A stretch of 42,735 nt of DNA from Methylobacter sp. (GTDB lineage: Bacteria > Pseudomonadota > Gammaproteobacteria > Methylococcales > Methylomonadaceae), in NCBI GenBank assembly GCA_026399025.1, contig JAPLRU010000086.1, positions 1-42,735 on the forward strand, written 5' to 3'. The notes beneath the pieces are model-generated. The model searched no databases and was not told the origin of the DNA. It saw only the letters and a list, made by a program, of their open reading frames with translations. The position numbers and the translations under genes are program-made. Within the stretch, counting starts at the first letter, position 1; each line of letters opens with the position of its first letter. This document shows positions 16,674 through 29,134 of the stretch, in pieces.

Positions 16674-16804
16674 ACAGCTCAAAATTCAATCCGAGACAAG
16701 TTGGAGTGCGGCCTGCAAGCCGGAACTCCACGGCCAGCTCCTACACTTACAGCTCGACTTCCGGCTCTATATTTTTATTACCCTTGATGCCACTCCAAAG
16801 CCGG

Positions 16805-20026
<3,222 letters not shown>

Positions 20027-20029
20027 GGT

Positions 20030-21616
20030 TTATTGCTCTTCGTTGGTAATTTGCAGGTACATGGCAGGAAGGTTTTCATCTTTGGCTAAGCCGCCGCCAT
20101 TCACCCAATTAACAAAATATTGGTCCGAGCGTCTGCGGTCCAGTCGCTCTATTGCTTTATCCACGGCCGCGTCTAAAGACTGGCTGCGGTGCAGCTTCAT
20201 TTCATCGGCGTTATCGTGCTTAAGCACATGAGCGAAAGAACGCGAGAAAATTTCTTCGGTCATGCGTAAATCATCGGTGCTGAGATGCCCTGATATCGGC
20301 TCTTTACTGCCCACCAGCACTCTATGCAGCAGTTGCAACAAGATCGGTTCCCGCTCCAGCAGACGCCATACCGGCAGATGATTGTTACGCAGGTATTGAA
20401 ACATAACCAAGCGGCGGCAATTGGCTTCGTTGTTCATGGCGGCGCAACGCAATACCTGCCAGTTGGCGCACAGGCTGTTGAGGAAGTTTTTGACTTTGCG
20501 CGGGTTGGGTTCGAGTAAGGCTTGTATGTCTTTTGCCAAGCCGGGAACGGCGTCGTTAGGAAAGCCATGGGCGGTTAATTGGCTTTCGATCAGTGTTTGC
20601 AGTTTGCTGTCAACCGGCTGGGGCACCTGCACGGTGGCTTGGAACAGTTTTTCCAGGTATTCGCGGTTACTGTCGTCGCTGCGGCCTTGCCAATGACGCT
20701 TGAGCGCATCGCCTACCGCGACGTCGTCCACGCCCAGCACGAACACACAGCGGTGAGTGCCTAAATACAGTTTGATGGCTTCCAGCAAGGCGACCACGGC
20801 TTCTTCTTCGCAACGATCCAGGTCGTCGATGAAAACGATCAGGCGGGCGTGTTGGGATATGTTTTCCGGTTTGGCTACGCTTTTGGCTTTAGACGCTTTC
20901 TTTTGTTCGGGAAGCCTTTCTTGTTCCGCCACGGCAAGCAAATCGGTCAATAGGTTTTCCACCGCATCTTCAAACAGCAAATGAAAACGCTGGCCGTCGC
21001 TGGGTTTAGCCAGATTTTCCGGGTTGTTTTCATGCCAGGCTTTACGGATATTTTCGGCAACCCCGACCGCCATTTTTACCGGCTTGCCTGTAGTAAAGCT
21101 AATGGCGGCATCAATCGCATGTTCCAGTAAGGTCCAGGCCGCCAAGCCGCCTTGACGGTTGAGCTGTTTACCTTTTTCCATGATTTTGCGGGTAAAGCCG
21201 TATTGGGCGCGGATTTCTTGAAGCAAGGGTATTAAGGGATTGGCGGCGTCCTGATGCTGCCAAGGGGAATACCAGATGCACAGGCTTTGTTTGGCGACAT
21301 TGTGCAAGTCGCCCCACTTCAGTACATTGAACCGACTCCCGTGGCTGTGGTGCAAGCTTTCCAGCGCATCCAAGTTGTCTTGATTCAATTCCGGCTTATT
21401 ATCGGCCAATTGCAAATGCTGGCTGATAGGCTGTCCGCCCAGCGTAGCAAACGCCCGGCGCATCACGCTGGTTTTACCGCAGCCCCATTTACCGGTAACG
21501 CCTATAGTGAACGGCGGGCTGACATCCAAGGCCATACGCGCTACCGCATCTCCGGCATGGCCCAGGCCCATGCTGTCTTTTTGTACCCATTGATCATTAA
21601 TGTAATTGGCCGCCAC
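20030..21616 (-). CDS. KAP-family P-loop NTPase
   Basis: A 528-residue protein. Walker A is GKWGCGKTS (42-50) in the family's W-G-x-G-K form, CIWYSPWQH follows at about 112-120, and the extended Walker B FIDDLDRC (262-269) with GVDDVAVGDAL after it are diagnostic of KAP NTPases. A weakly hydrophobic stretch near 165-190 stands where many KAP proteins have membrane helices, but it is too polar to call a clear membrane segment. The start is GTG at 21616, supported by AAGGAA 5 bp upstream. The KAP family includes F-plasmid PifA, which excludes phage T7. It is the first intact gene of a two-gene unit with the NACHT gene; a broken small ORF lies upstream. Confidence 0.88.
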   Translation of the reverse strand: MAANYINDQWVQKDSMGLGHAGDAVARMALDVSPPFTIGVTGKWGCGKTSVMRRAFATLGGQPISQHLQLADNKPELNQDNLDALESLHHSHGSRFNVLKWGDLHNVAKQSLCIWYSPWQHQDAANPLIPLLQEIRAQYGFTRKIMEKGKQLNRQGGLAAWTLLEHAIDAAISFTTGKPVKMAVGVAENIRKAWHENNPENLAKPSDGQRFHLLFEDAVENLLTDLLAVAEQERLPEQKKASKAKSVAKPENISQHARLIVFIDDLDRCEEEAVVALLEAIKLYLGTHRCVFVLGVDDVAVGDALKRHWQGRSDDSNREYLEKLFQATVQVPQPVDSKLQTLIESQLTAHGFPNDAVPGLAKDIQALLEPNPRKVKNFLNSLCANWQVLRCAAMNNEANCRRLVMFQYLRNNHLPVWRLLEREPILLQLLHRVLVGSKEPISGHLSTDDLRMTEEIFSRSFAHVLKHDNADEMKLHRSQSLDAAVDKAIERLDRRRSDQYFVNWVNGGGLAKDENLPAMYLQITNEEQ

Positions 21617-21646
21617 GAGCGTTCCTTGTTGTTAAGTTGTAGATTG

Positions 21647-21757
21647 TTAGCTAACTTGCAGAAAATAAACCATCGCGCGGATGATTGCGATAAAGGTGAA
21701 TAATAAGCCTAAAACGGCTATAAACGGATTTTTCCAGTAGTCTTCAAGAAATCTTAT
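21647..21757 (-). pseudogene. Possible 3' remnant of a small membrane protein gene
   Basis: An open stretch of 36 codons ending in TAA at 21647-21649 reads as a charged start (FLEDYWKNP) followed by a strong membrane helix (FIAVLGLLFTFIAIIRAMVY). It has no ATG, GTG or TTG at its 5' end, and an in-frame stop at 21758-21760 lies within 10 bp of the edge of element copy B. It reads in the same direction as the KAP gene, which begins 30 bp later. It may be a gene cut by the element, or chance hydrophobicity in a non-coding leader. Confidence 0.3.
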
Positions 21758-21766
21758 TTAATCATA

Positions 21767-21904
21767 TATAGAGTACTGAATTGATTGAGCAACATGACAA
21801 CTACAAATTCGGCAAGTTTGGAGTACAGGCTTCGCCTGCAAGCATGCGAAGCCTGCACTCCGGATGGCCTGAATGAATGTCGCTTGATCAACGATGGCAT
21901 CTAC
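21767..21904 (-). repeat. Palindromic dispersed element, copy B (inverted)
   Basis: Inverted relative to copy A at 16532-16673 and alignable over nearly its whole length, including the GATTGAGCAACATGACAACT flank. Its core palindrome (21820-21839 and 21842-21861) has two or three mismatches to the perfect version. The pair encloses the KAP-NACHT genes. Confidence 0.8.
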
Positions 21905-21994
21905 ATTCCTACTCATTGCCCAAACGATGAGCCTCCTCTACTCTGTAATCAGACGCGGAGCGCGCCATGGTCATGAGTCCTGAGGAGAGCCTGT

Positions 21995-22219
21995 ATGAAG
22001 CATTTAGCGGTCACTCTAGTCCTTGCCTGGATTCTGTTCGCCTTGGATGGTTGCGCGCTTTATGTGACACCCTACTATTCGGGAGCTTATTACAGTGACG
22101 GTTACGCTTATCCGTATTACCGCTCTTACGGATTTGAGCCGCGCTTCCACGGCTATTACGGCTTTAGGCCGCATTTTTACGGTCGGGGTCGGGGTTGGCG
22201 TGGCTATGGCCGGCATTGA
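21995..22219 (+). CDS. Small Tyr/Gly/Arg-rich lipoprotein
   Basis: A 74-residue product. A hydrophobic N-terminus ends in the lipobox-like LDGC with C20, so the mature protein would be a lipid-anchored 55-residue peptide. The mature part is full of Tyr, Gly, Pro, Arg and His (YYSGAYYSDGYAYPYYRS), a composition common in small envelope or surface peptides of unknown role. GGAGAG lies about 8 bp before the ATG. No homologous domain is recognised. An Asp at lipobox position -2 is slightly unusual. Confidence 0.7.
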   Translation: MKHLAVTLVLAWILFALDGCALYVTPYYSGAYYSDGYAYPYYRSYGFEPRFHGYYGFRPHFYGRGRGWRGYGRH

Positions 22220-22387
22220 ACCGCCTATCGGCCGATGACAGGTAAAAATCGATTTTGCTTCATTCGGCTAGCTCGGGAAAGGTGAATAATGTGCCGAAAA
22301 CGCTTATTACTGCGCCCATCCCGGCGGTTATTATCCCTATTGTTCGGCTATTTGGAAGAAAGTTAACCCTTAATGGAGACCGTCCGA

Positions 22388-22729
22388 ATGTTGCGTACTT
22401 TAACCGCCCTGATTTTAGTTTTCTCGCTGACGGCCTGTTCGGTAATGCCGAGCGGTCCGAGCGTTTTGGTGTTGCCGGGCGCCGGTAAATGCTTCGATCT
22501 GTTTCATAATGACGACCGGATGTGTCGGAAATTTGTTCTTAGCCAACTTGGCGCAACGCAACAGAAACCCACATCTCACGACAAAGCTCAACAAGATTAT
22601 GACATCGCTTACATGCAGTGCATGTATAGCCAAGGCCATCAAATTCCCGTACCCGGCGGTTTGATTTACGACAGTCAAGAGGAGGAATATTTGCCGCCTC
22701 CGCCGCCGAATATGCCGGTCCCGCCTTAA
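22388..22729 (+). CDS. Small lipoprotein related to glycine-zipper family proteins
   Basis: 113 residues. The ATG at 22388 is chosen over an in-frame ATG at 22373 because GGAGA at 22376-22380 is then 7 bp upstream. A signal peptide ends in LTAC (C17). VLVLPGAGKCFDLFHNDDRMC and the later YDIAYMQCMYSQGHQIP are the two conserved ends of a proteobacterial lipoprotein family that normally has a glycine-zipper membrane segment between them. Here that middle is replaced by a short polar stretch. The tail is Pro-rich. Family link from memory of the flanking motifs; function unknown. Confidence 0.7.
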   Translation: MLRTLTALILVFSLTACSVMPSGPSVLVLPGAGKCFDLFHNDDRMCRKFVLSQLGATQQKPTSHDKAQQDYDIAYMQCMYSQGHQIPVPGGLIYDSQEEEYLPPPPPNMPVPP

Positions 22730-23102
22730 ACCACTAACTCGGAACCGTCGGACAAGCCGTTGCCGTGACGGGGTATTGAGAATACCCGGCAAAGCAACCG
22801 TTATCGAAAAAACAACACATTAAAAATAGTCGACAAAATCGTAGGGAACGAGGATTATAGCGGCATCTTCCATTGAAGGCGGCTGACTTAAGACGAAGTT
22901 GTTTTTTACTCCGATCTCGATTCCGAACATTAAAACCCGCCCGGTATGATAGGACTACGACCGATGAGTTTCCATCATCGACAGTATCCATCCCAAACCG
23001 AAACAGGGGCTTTGCGAATGGTTAAGCTGACGAAGACTAACGCGATTAATGCGGTTCGCGAACTCACCGCATCCTACGGCCCTATTTATCCTCGGGGAAC
23101 TC
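22730..23102. other. Upstream region of the HD-GYP gene
   Basis: About 370 bp. A perfect 7-bp hairpin GGGTATT-GAG-AATACCC lies at 22771-22787, followed by GGCAAAGCAACCG. No T-run follows. I looked for a cyclic-di-GMP riboswitch and did not find its conserved core. An in-frame extension of the HD-GYP frame begins at 23049 but lacks a ribosome binding site. Confidence 0.5.
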
Positions 23103-24653
23103 ATGATGAACAAAGAAGAAGAATTACGAGCTATCAGAAAACGGGTATTCAAGTTAACGGTCAGCAGCGCCACTACATCGGATTTGGATGCGCTGCTTGA
23201 ACGCTTGTTTGCGATATTGGGCGATTATTACGATGTGCCGTTGGAGTCGCGCGGCGCGGTGGTGCTGCTTAATCCGCGAGGACGCTATTTTCAAGTCGCG
23301 CAATTCGGCATGGAGCCCGCCTGGACATCGCAATTGCGCTGGGATTCGGGGGTATTTGCTTCTACCGAAATTAAGCACGGATGTGTGATTGATACGGCCG
23401 ACTATGGCGAAGCACATGAATTGCAGCAACGCCTGTTTCTGTTGCCGCTGTGTATCGACGGTCAAGGCATCGGCTATACCGTGTTGTTTGTTCCGCTCGA
23501 TTATCAGGCCTCCGCTATTCATCTCGATTTCATGAACGATTTGGCCGATGCGCTGTCCGGCTTGGTGCACCGTGCGCTGACCCACGAAACCTTGCGTATC
23601 CGGGAACTGGAGCTTGAGGAAGCCCGCGCGGACGCCATTCGCAACTTGGGTGTGGCGTCGGAATATCGCGACAACGAAACCGGCTGGCATATCATGCGCA
23701 TGACCAATTTCGCTCAGGCGATTGCCAAGGCCATGGGATTGCCCGCCGATCAACGGGAGCTGCTGTATGTTGCCGCGCCCATGCACGATGTCGGAAAAAT
23801 CGGCATCGCCGACGCGGTGTTGCTAAAGCCGGGCAAACTGACTGACGACGAATTTGAAATTATGAAAACGCACACCAATATCGGCGTTTCCATCTTGACC
23901 GGCAACGATGCCTTGATTGTCGCGGCGCGGGATATTGCCGGTTCGCATCACGAGCGCTGGGACGGTACCGGCTATCCGCAAGGCTTGGCCGGGGAACAAA
24001 TTCCGATGTTGGCGCGGATTTGTTCGGTGGCCGATGTTTTCGATGCGCTGACCTCGACGCGTCCGTACAAAACCGCGTGGACCGTGGAGGATGCGACCGC
24101 ATGGATTATTTCCGAATCCGGAAAATATTTCGATCCGGCCATAGTTGAGGCTTTTCAGGCGGCCATGCCTGAGATTTTACGGGTGCGCGAGTTGTACCGC
24201 GACGACATCATCGATCCCAAGCACGTGTTGACGCTGCCTTCGATTGAACCGAGGGCGAACGCTTGGGCGCCTTGGGATGACAGTCTCAGTGTGGGTATTG
24301 ATGTGATCGACGAGCATCATCGCTATTTATTCGACCTGATCAATGATTTATACGATGTGGTCGTCAACAAGCTGGGTGCGCGCGAAGTGGCGCGCTTGAT
24401 CAAGGCGCTGGATGCTTACGCTAAAGTGCATTTTCGCGCCGAAGAGCTGATGATGAAGCACTACGAATATGACGGCATTGATCGCCAGCAACATCAACAT
24501 CATGCTTTCGAAGCGAAAATTCGCGAATTTTATGAAGAGCTGCACGCCAATCCGTTGGTTGCCCAGTTTGACGTGCTGTCTTATTTACGCGACTGGCTGG
24601 TGAAGCATATTTTGCTTGAAGATGCTCAGTTGCGTTCGTTGGTCAGTGCTTAA
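23103..24653 (+). CDS. GAF-HD-GYP-hemerythrin protein, likely cyclic-di-GMP phosphodiesterase
   Basis: 516 residues in three parts. Residues about 10-180 look like a GAF sensor domain. An HD-GYP domain (about 185-375) has the metal-binding HD at 228-229 (MHDVGKIGI) and HHERWDGTGYP at 282-292, both intact, so hydrolysis of cyclic-di-GMP is expected. The C-terminus (about 395-516) is a bacteriohemerythrin: WDDSLSVGIDVIDEHH, HFRAEE, HQHHAFE and KHILLED supply the His/Glu/Asp ligands of a di-iron, O2-binding site. Oxygen or redox state could therefore tune cyclic-di-GMP breakdown. GGGGA (23094-23098) supports a start at 23103 or the adjacent ATG at 23106. It stands alone. Confidence 0.92.
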   Translation: MMNKEEELRAIRKRVFKLTVSSATTSDLDALLERLFAILGDYYDVPLESRGAVVLLNPRGRYFQVAQFGMEPAWTSQLRWDSGVFASTEIKHGCVIDTADYGEAHELQQRLFLLPLCIDGQGIGYTVLFVPLDYQASAIHLDFMNDLADALSGLVHRALTHETLRIRELELEEARADAIRNLGVASEYRDNETGWHIMRMTNFAQAIAKAMGLPADQRELLYVAAPMHDVGKIGIADAVLLKPGKLTDDEFEIMKTHTNIGVSILTGNDALIVAARDIAGSHHERWDGTGYPQGLAGEQIPMLARICSVADVFDALTSTRPYKTAWTVEDATAWIISESGKYFDPAIVEAFQAAMPEILRVRELYRDDIIDPKHVLTLPSIEPRANAWAPWDDSLSVGIDVIDEHHRYLFDLINDLYDVVVNKLGAREVARLIKALDAYAKVHFRAEELMMKHYEYDGIDRQQHQHHAFEAKIREFYEELHANPLVAQFDVLSYLRDWLVKHILLEDAQLRSLVSA

Positions 24654-24744
24654 GCGCCTGACCTCATTGGCAAGAGTGGGATGCGAGGAAGAGAAAAAAA
24701 ATTAAGGAACGCGCATGAAATAAAATGGGCAACTGTGCGCGACA

Positions 24745-24788
24745 GGAGTGCAAGCTTTGCTTGCGTATGCAGGCGGAGCCTGCACTCC
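24745..24788. repeat. Palindromic element core, copy C
   Basis: Begins GGAGTGCAAGC and ends GAGCCTGCACTCC, with 20-bp arms and a four-base loop GTAT. Same family as the cores of copies A and B but without their long flanks. Confidence 0.75.
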
Positions 24789-24914
24789 GACTATTGGCAA
24801 CTTGCCTAAGTTATTCCATGCTCATTCCTAAGTTAAGGATTGTAGTCAACGCTAACGCTGGTTCCCAAGCAGGAGAGACTGTGAAAGTATTATCAAAATG
24901 AGTTTAAAAACCTA

Positions 24915-25006
24915 TTCACCACGAAGATCACGAAGGAAAAATAATTGTTTAAACTCAATGTATTGAAAACTTCGTGTCCTTCGTGCCTTCGTGCCTTCGT
25001 GGTGAA
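24915..25006. repeat. Inverted pair of CACGAAGG-type dispersed repeats
   Basis: The left arm TTCACCACGAAGATCACGAAGG (24915-24936) is mirrored by a right arm (24978-25006) made of iterated CCTTCGTG units that ends GTGGTGAA. Related copies are at 13015-13035 and, degenerate, 15354-15375. Confidence 0.75.
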
Positions 25007-25164
25007 TGCTTTTTGCTTTTGTTCTAAAACGAATACTTTCTCAGTCTCAGGAGCTTGGGAACCAGCGCGGTAACTAAATAAGAAAACCCAGGGAGAAAAG
25101 ATGCGCCAGGGAAATAAAACGAAGCGCATCTGTTTGTTAGAAGAACTCAAAAATAAGCGTTCTC

Positions 25165-27087
25165 TTAAACTTGCCCGGCCGGTTTTTTCTTTATCGTTGT
25201 CTTAACCGCTTTTTTATCGGTTTTATCCGATGCGTCGTTATTGGGTTCCGAAGGCTTGCTTACCGGCAAATCTTCGTCTTCTTTAGGAGGACGAGGCTCT
25301 TTACCGGCCATTAAATCCTCAATTTGCAAACGATCTATAGTTTCCCATTTCATCAACGCGTCAGCCATTTTATGCAGGATGTCGATATTTTCCTTCAGAA
25401 TGGTTTCCGCGCGTTGATAGTTACAATCGATCACGGCGCGTATTTCCTCATCGATAAGATGAGCGACATTATCGGATACCGAACTGCCGGGTGCGCCCGG
25501 ATGCCCCATAAACGGCCGACCGCCTTCTTCACCATAGACCAGCGGACCCAGCTTATCGGATAGCCCCCAACGCGTTACCATGTTGCGGGCCAATTCGGTG
25601 GCGCGTTCAATATCGTTGGATGCGCCGGTGGTCACCCGGTCGCCGCCGTAGATCATCAGTTCGGCAATCCGCCCGCCGAATAAACTGGCTATCTGGCTTT
25701 CCAATTTGCGTTTGCTGGCACTGTATTGATCCCGGTCCGGCAAAAACATGGTAATGCCCAAAGCTCTGCCTCTGGGCATGATGCTGACTTTATAAACAGA
25801 ATCATGATCGGGAGACATTTGCCCGACGATACAATGGCCGGCTTCATGATAAGCGGTTAACAACTTGTCTTCTTCGGTCATGACCATGGTATGCCGTTCC
25901 GCGCCCATCAAGATTTTATCCTTGGCTTTTTCGAGATCGTTCATGCTGACTTCCTGCTTGTTGGAGCGGGCGGCCAGCAACGCGGCTTCATTAATGACGT
26001 TGGCAAGGTCGGCGCCTGAAAAACCGGGCGTACCCCGAGCAAGATATTTCAGTTCGACATCGGCCGCCGCCGGTACTTTTTTAATATGCACATTCAGGAT
26101 TTGTTCGCGACCGCGTACATCGGGCAAACCGACATTGACCTGACGATCAAAACGCCCCGGTCTGAGCAAGGCTTTATCCAGCACATCGGCGCGGTTGGTG
26201 GCCGCAATAACGATAACGCCTTCGTTACCGTTAAAACCGTCCATTTCCACCAGCAATTGGTTCAGGGTTTGCTCCCGCTCGTCATTACCGCCGCCCATGC
26301 CGGCACCGCCGCGTTGACGGCCGACCGCATCGATCTCGTCGATAAAGATAATGCAAGGCGCGTGTTCTTTGGCTTGGGCAAACATATCCCTGACTCTGGA
26401 CGCACCGACGCCGACAAACATTTCAACAAAATCCGAACCTGAAATGGTGAAAAACTTGACTCCCGCTTCACCGGCAATGGCTCTGGCAATCAGGGTTTTA
26501 CCGGTTCCCGGAGGACCCACCATTAAAATACCGCGCGGTATTTGTCCGCCCAATTTTTGGAACTTCTGTGGATCGCGCAGAAAATCAACCAACTCGGCCA
26601 CTTCTTCTTTAGCCTCTTCGCAACCGGCAACGTCACTGAAGTGGACGGTCATTTTGTCTTCTTCGAGCATTTTGGCTTTGCTCTTGCCGAAGGTATTGCC
26701 GCCCATGCCTTGCATTCTACGCATGTAAATGACCAGTACTAAAATCATTAACAACATCGGAAACCAGGAAATAAAGATTTTCATCAGCAAGGTCTCCTGT
26801 TCCGGCGGTACTGTCCTTATTTGTACGCCCGCACTGAGAAGATCGTCGATTAAATGCCCATCGCCGGGATTAAAGGTCTCATAATTTTGACCGTCCGAAG
26901 TGCGAACGCCGATCATCTGACCGGACACTTCCACACGCTCAACCTGTCCATGCTTTACCTTGCCGATAAAATCCGAATAAGCCAAGGAATCCTGTAGCGG
27001 CGGCGTGGTGTGAAGGCGGTCATAGATTAAATATCCCCCGACCCCCACAATGCAAAAAAACAAAATATTAAACAAATACTTCTTCAT
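25165..27087 (-). CDS. ftsH: ATP-dependent zinc metalloprotease FtsH
   Basis: Membrane-bound AAA+ protease that extracts and degrades membrane proteins and some regulators. The 640 residues show two N-terminal membrane helices (about 4-24 and 104-125) around a small periplasmic domain, Walker A GPPGTGKT (191-198), Walker [12 protein letters not shown], the second region of homology with [18 protein letters not shown], and the zinc site HEAGH (414-418). The tail is Lys/Asp/Pro-rich. AGGAGA lies 6 bp before the ATG. In many gammaproteobacteria ftsH sits with rlmE, folP and glmM; none is here, so this may be a second, paralogous copy. It follows a divergent sigma-factor gene 86 bp upstream on the same strand. 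Confidence 0.96.
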   Translation of the reverse strand: MKKYLFNILFFCIVGVGGYLIYDRLHTTPPLQDSLAYSDFIGKVKHGQVERVEVSGQMIGVRTSDGQNYETFNPGDGHLIDDLLSAGVQIRTVPPEQETLLMKIFISWFPMLLMILVLVIYMRRMQGMGGNTFGKSKAKMLEEDKMTVHFSDVAGCEEAKEEVAELVDFLRDPQKFQKLGGQIPRGILMVGPPGTGKTLIARAIAGEAGVKFFTISGSDFVEMFVGVGASRVRDMFAQAKEHAPCIIFIDEIDAVGRQRGGAGMGGGNDEREQTLNQLLVEMDGFNGNEGVIVIAATNRADVLDKALLRPGRFDRQVNVGLPDVRGREQILNVHIKKVPAAADVELKYLARGTPGFSGADLANVINEAALLAARSNKQEVSMNDLEKAKDKILMGAERHTMVMTEEDKLLTAYHEAGHCIVGQMSPDHDSVYKVSIMPRGRALGITMFLPDRDQYSASKRKLESQIASLFGGRIAELMIYGGDRVTTGASNDIERATELARNMVTRWGLSDKLGPLVYGEEGGRPFMGHPGAPGSSVSDNVAHLIDEEIRAVIDCNYQRAETILKENIDILHKMADALMKWETIDRLQIEDLMAGKEPRPPKEDEDLPVSKPSEPNNDASDKTDKKAVKTTIKKKPAGQV

Positions 27088-27173
27088 GTGACTCTCCTGT
27101 TACGACTGCCATGGATGGTGGAAGCGGTGCAATCGATAAGGGACCGACGCGACTGCTTACTAACGAGCGTTAA

Positions 27174-28517
27174 TCATAAAAAACTCATTAATTGCTTACC
27201 ATAGCTGAGTTTCATTTTATTGAGCGCTTTTACTTGAATCTGCCTAACCCGCTCTCTGGTTAGGTTAAGTTCCGCGCCAATTTCCTGCAAAGTCATTTCG
27301 GTACCGGTGTTGATACCGAAATGACAACAAATCACCTTTAATTCTCGTGGATCAAGAACTTTAACCGCTTTGGCTATCCAGGTTTTAAGATCCGATTGCT
27401 CTATTTTCTTAAACGGGTGAGTAAAAATATGCTGCTCTAAAACATCAATCGGTGCTAATGAATCTTCATCGTCTTCTAAGTTTTCCAACGATACCGCCGT
27501 TTGCGAGATGGATAAAATAGCATTTATTTGATCGTCGGGTATGTTTGCGTATTCAGCCAATGCTCTAATAGAAGGCGCGCGGCCGGTTTTTGCCAACAAC
27601 TCATTTTGGGCGCGCAACACTTTATGGATATTAGCCACCTGTTCGCAAGGCACCCGCACGACTCTTTCGCAACGAGACAAAGCCCTGGACATAGCCTGTC
27701 TGACCCAATAAGCCGCATAGGTCGAAAATTGAAAACCCAAGCGGTGATCGTATTTGTCGATAGCTCTTAATAAGCCGGTTTGACCTTCCTGGACCAAATC
27801 GTCGAAATCCAAAAAGCCGCATTTGTACTGGTTGGCTATAAATAAAACCAAACCGGAATTGGCCTCGGCTAACGACTGCCTTGACTTTAACCAAAGACGT
27901 TCGGCGACAACTATATCCTTCACCCGGCGCTGCATATCGGCAGCGGACAAAAACAAAAAACGCTGGTCAAATTGACCGGCATGCATGGATGCGATAATGT
28001 CATCGTGGTTTAGTTTACTCTGCCGAGGCGAAGCTTCCAGCCGTTTAATCACTAAGTCGGGATAATTTTCAGCGGATTGATAACAACGATCCCGGTTCTT
28101 AAAAGCATGAATAATAAGATCCGTCAATGCGAATAAATCATTAAATGAAAAAGGAAAGGCTTGCAGTAGCTCGGTTAGATGCTGTTTTTCATCGGTATCG
28201 ACGTCATCGCCGAAACCTCTGCCTGAAAACGACAAACTGGCCTGCAAGTAAGCGTTTTTGATTTCAGCTAACGAGTCCGTCAGCGCTGAGGCAGCCTGCT
28301 CGGATTTAAATGTATTTTCTTCGTGTTTTTCGTAGCGTTGGAACAACCATAATGCAGTGACGGGGAATTGTGACAAGATATGAATTAACCTGGACTTACC
28401 GGCTTCTAACGCACTCGCCATTTGAAAGTTGCAATTCTCGGGGCTTTCGTTTTCAACATTGACGCCATTAACAATCACCGTTTCCGGTTTTAACAAAGAG
28501 TTATTTACATTCATCAT
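27174..28517 (-). CDS. Divergent RpoD-like sigma-70 family factor
   Basis: A 447-residue sigma factor. Region 2 is clear: FDDLVQEGQTGLLRAIDKYD then FSTYAAYWVRQAMSRAL (about 255-275), matching the -10-recognising helix. Region 3 and region 4.2 follow, ending with MTLQEIGAELNLTRERVRQIQVKAL, close to the RpoD -35-binding helix. The first 200 residues are unlike housekeeping RpoD in length, yet LIHILSQFPVTALWLFQRYE resembles part of its non-conserved region. It is therefore a group 1/2-type paralogue, perhaps a stress or stationary-phase factor. The start is taken at ATG 28517; ATG 28514 is equally possible. ftsH lies downstream and could be co-transcribed; in E. coli FtsH degrades sigma-32, so the link is suggestive only. 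Confidence 0.87.
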   Translation of the reverse strand: MMNVNNSLLKPETVIVNGVNVENESPENCNFQMASALEAGKSRLIHILSQFPVTALWLFQRYEKHEENTFKSEQAASALTDSLAEIKNAYLQASLSFSGRGFGDDVDTDEKQHLTELLQAFPFSFNDLFALTDLIIHAFKNRDRCYQSAENYPDLVIKRLEASPRQSKLNHDDIIASMHAGQFDQRFLFLSAADMQRRVKDIVVAERLWLKSRQSLAEANSGLVLFIANQYKCGFLDFDDLVQEGQTGLLRAIDKYDHRLGFQFSTYAAYWVRQAMSRALSRCERVVRVPCEQVANIHKVLRAQNELLAKTGRAPSIRALAEYANIPDDQINAILSISQTAVSLENLEDDEDSLAPIDVLEQHIFTHPFKKIEQSDLKTWIAKAVKVLDPRELKVICCHFGINTGTEMTLQEIGAELNLTRERVRQIQVKALNKMKLSYGKQLMSFL

Positions 28518-29134
28518 CGTAGCCCCCCCAACCTTACAACACTGTTTTTGAAACTTAATTGAGCCAGCACCTGCTGTGGAAAATAATGCGGTTAACCGAG
28601 TTTATTAGCGTTACATAATAATCCCCATTTCATCGAAAATAAATCCTTCTCTATGTAAGGTATCTCCGGGCGGCCTCCCACACATCAGCTAAAACAAAAA
28701 CCGACCTTTAAAGGATATATCCAGTTTAGCGAAATGGCCGCATTTCAAAAGTCGTTACCAGTCGGAGATCATACGCCAACCGAAATCTTATAAATCATCC
28801 AATTGCTCCGAGCGTCTACCCAAGCTTCTTAAATCCATTAACAGCCTATACCTTTGACTTTACGGCAGTTCCCCAAAGTCTTATTATGGTCTCTATTTGT
28901 CGCTGCTCGGCTATTAAAGGTAATAAAACACAGCTCCCCAAAGTAGGCATCTGCGTTTCATTTTTTTAACTACTGAGCATACCGACATGCATAGTCATCA
29001 TTCTTTGAGTCGAGGCATTCCTTTTTGCAGAAAACAATTATCGCGCTCTGAAGAACTACATATCGAATAATTAAATGGACGGTTTTATGCCGTTATGTAG
29101 AAGATGTTTTATTAGCACTGAATTCGAATAGTTC
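28518..29134. other. Long divergent spacer between the sigma factor and pip
   Basis: About 620 AT-rich bases with no open frame of note. A direct repeat CCCCAAAGT occurs at 28871-28879 and 28936-28944. It should contain the sigma-factor and pip promoters; none stands out. No tRNA or known riboswitch pattern recognised. Confidence 0.5.

Larger units (their letters stand above)
16396..16804. other. Repeat-rich spacer at the left edge of the NTPase block
   Basis: About 410 bp with no gene. It holds a 10-bp hairpin, a full palindromic element and a degenerate partial element, listed separately. The 16-bp sequence AGAGCACTGAATTGAT near 16410 is repeated inverted at about 16655, so the element seems nested between its own end sequences. 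Confidence 0.7.
21617..21994. other. Spacer at the right edge of the NTPase block
   Basis: About 380 bp. From left to right it holds the KAP leader with the possible membrane-ORF remnant (21647-21757), element copy B (21767-21904) and about 90 bp before the first lipoprotein. An open frame across the element is an artefact of its palindromic sequence. Confidence 0.6.
24654..25164. other. Repeat-rich spacer between the HD-GYP gene and ftsH
   Basis: About 510 bp between converging genes. It holds a third palindromic core (24745-24788) and a pair of inverted CACGAAGG-type repeats (24915-24936 and 24978-25006) that could fold into one long hairpin. No gene is supported. Confidence 0.65.

Noticed and set aside
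21785-21976. 63-residue open frame
   Set aside because: It is made by translating the palindromic element copy B.
22771-22800. Cyclic-di-GMP riboswitch upstream of the HD-GYP gene
   Set aside because: There is a hairpin and GGCAAAGC, but the other conserved parts of the GEMM core are missing and the site is 300 bp from the start.
24893-25150. 85-residue open frame on the minus strand
   Set aside because: It is formed largely from the CACGAAGG-type repeats.
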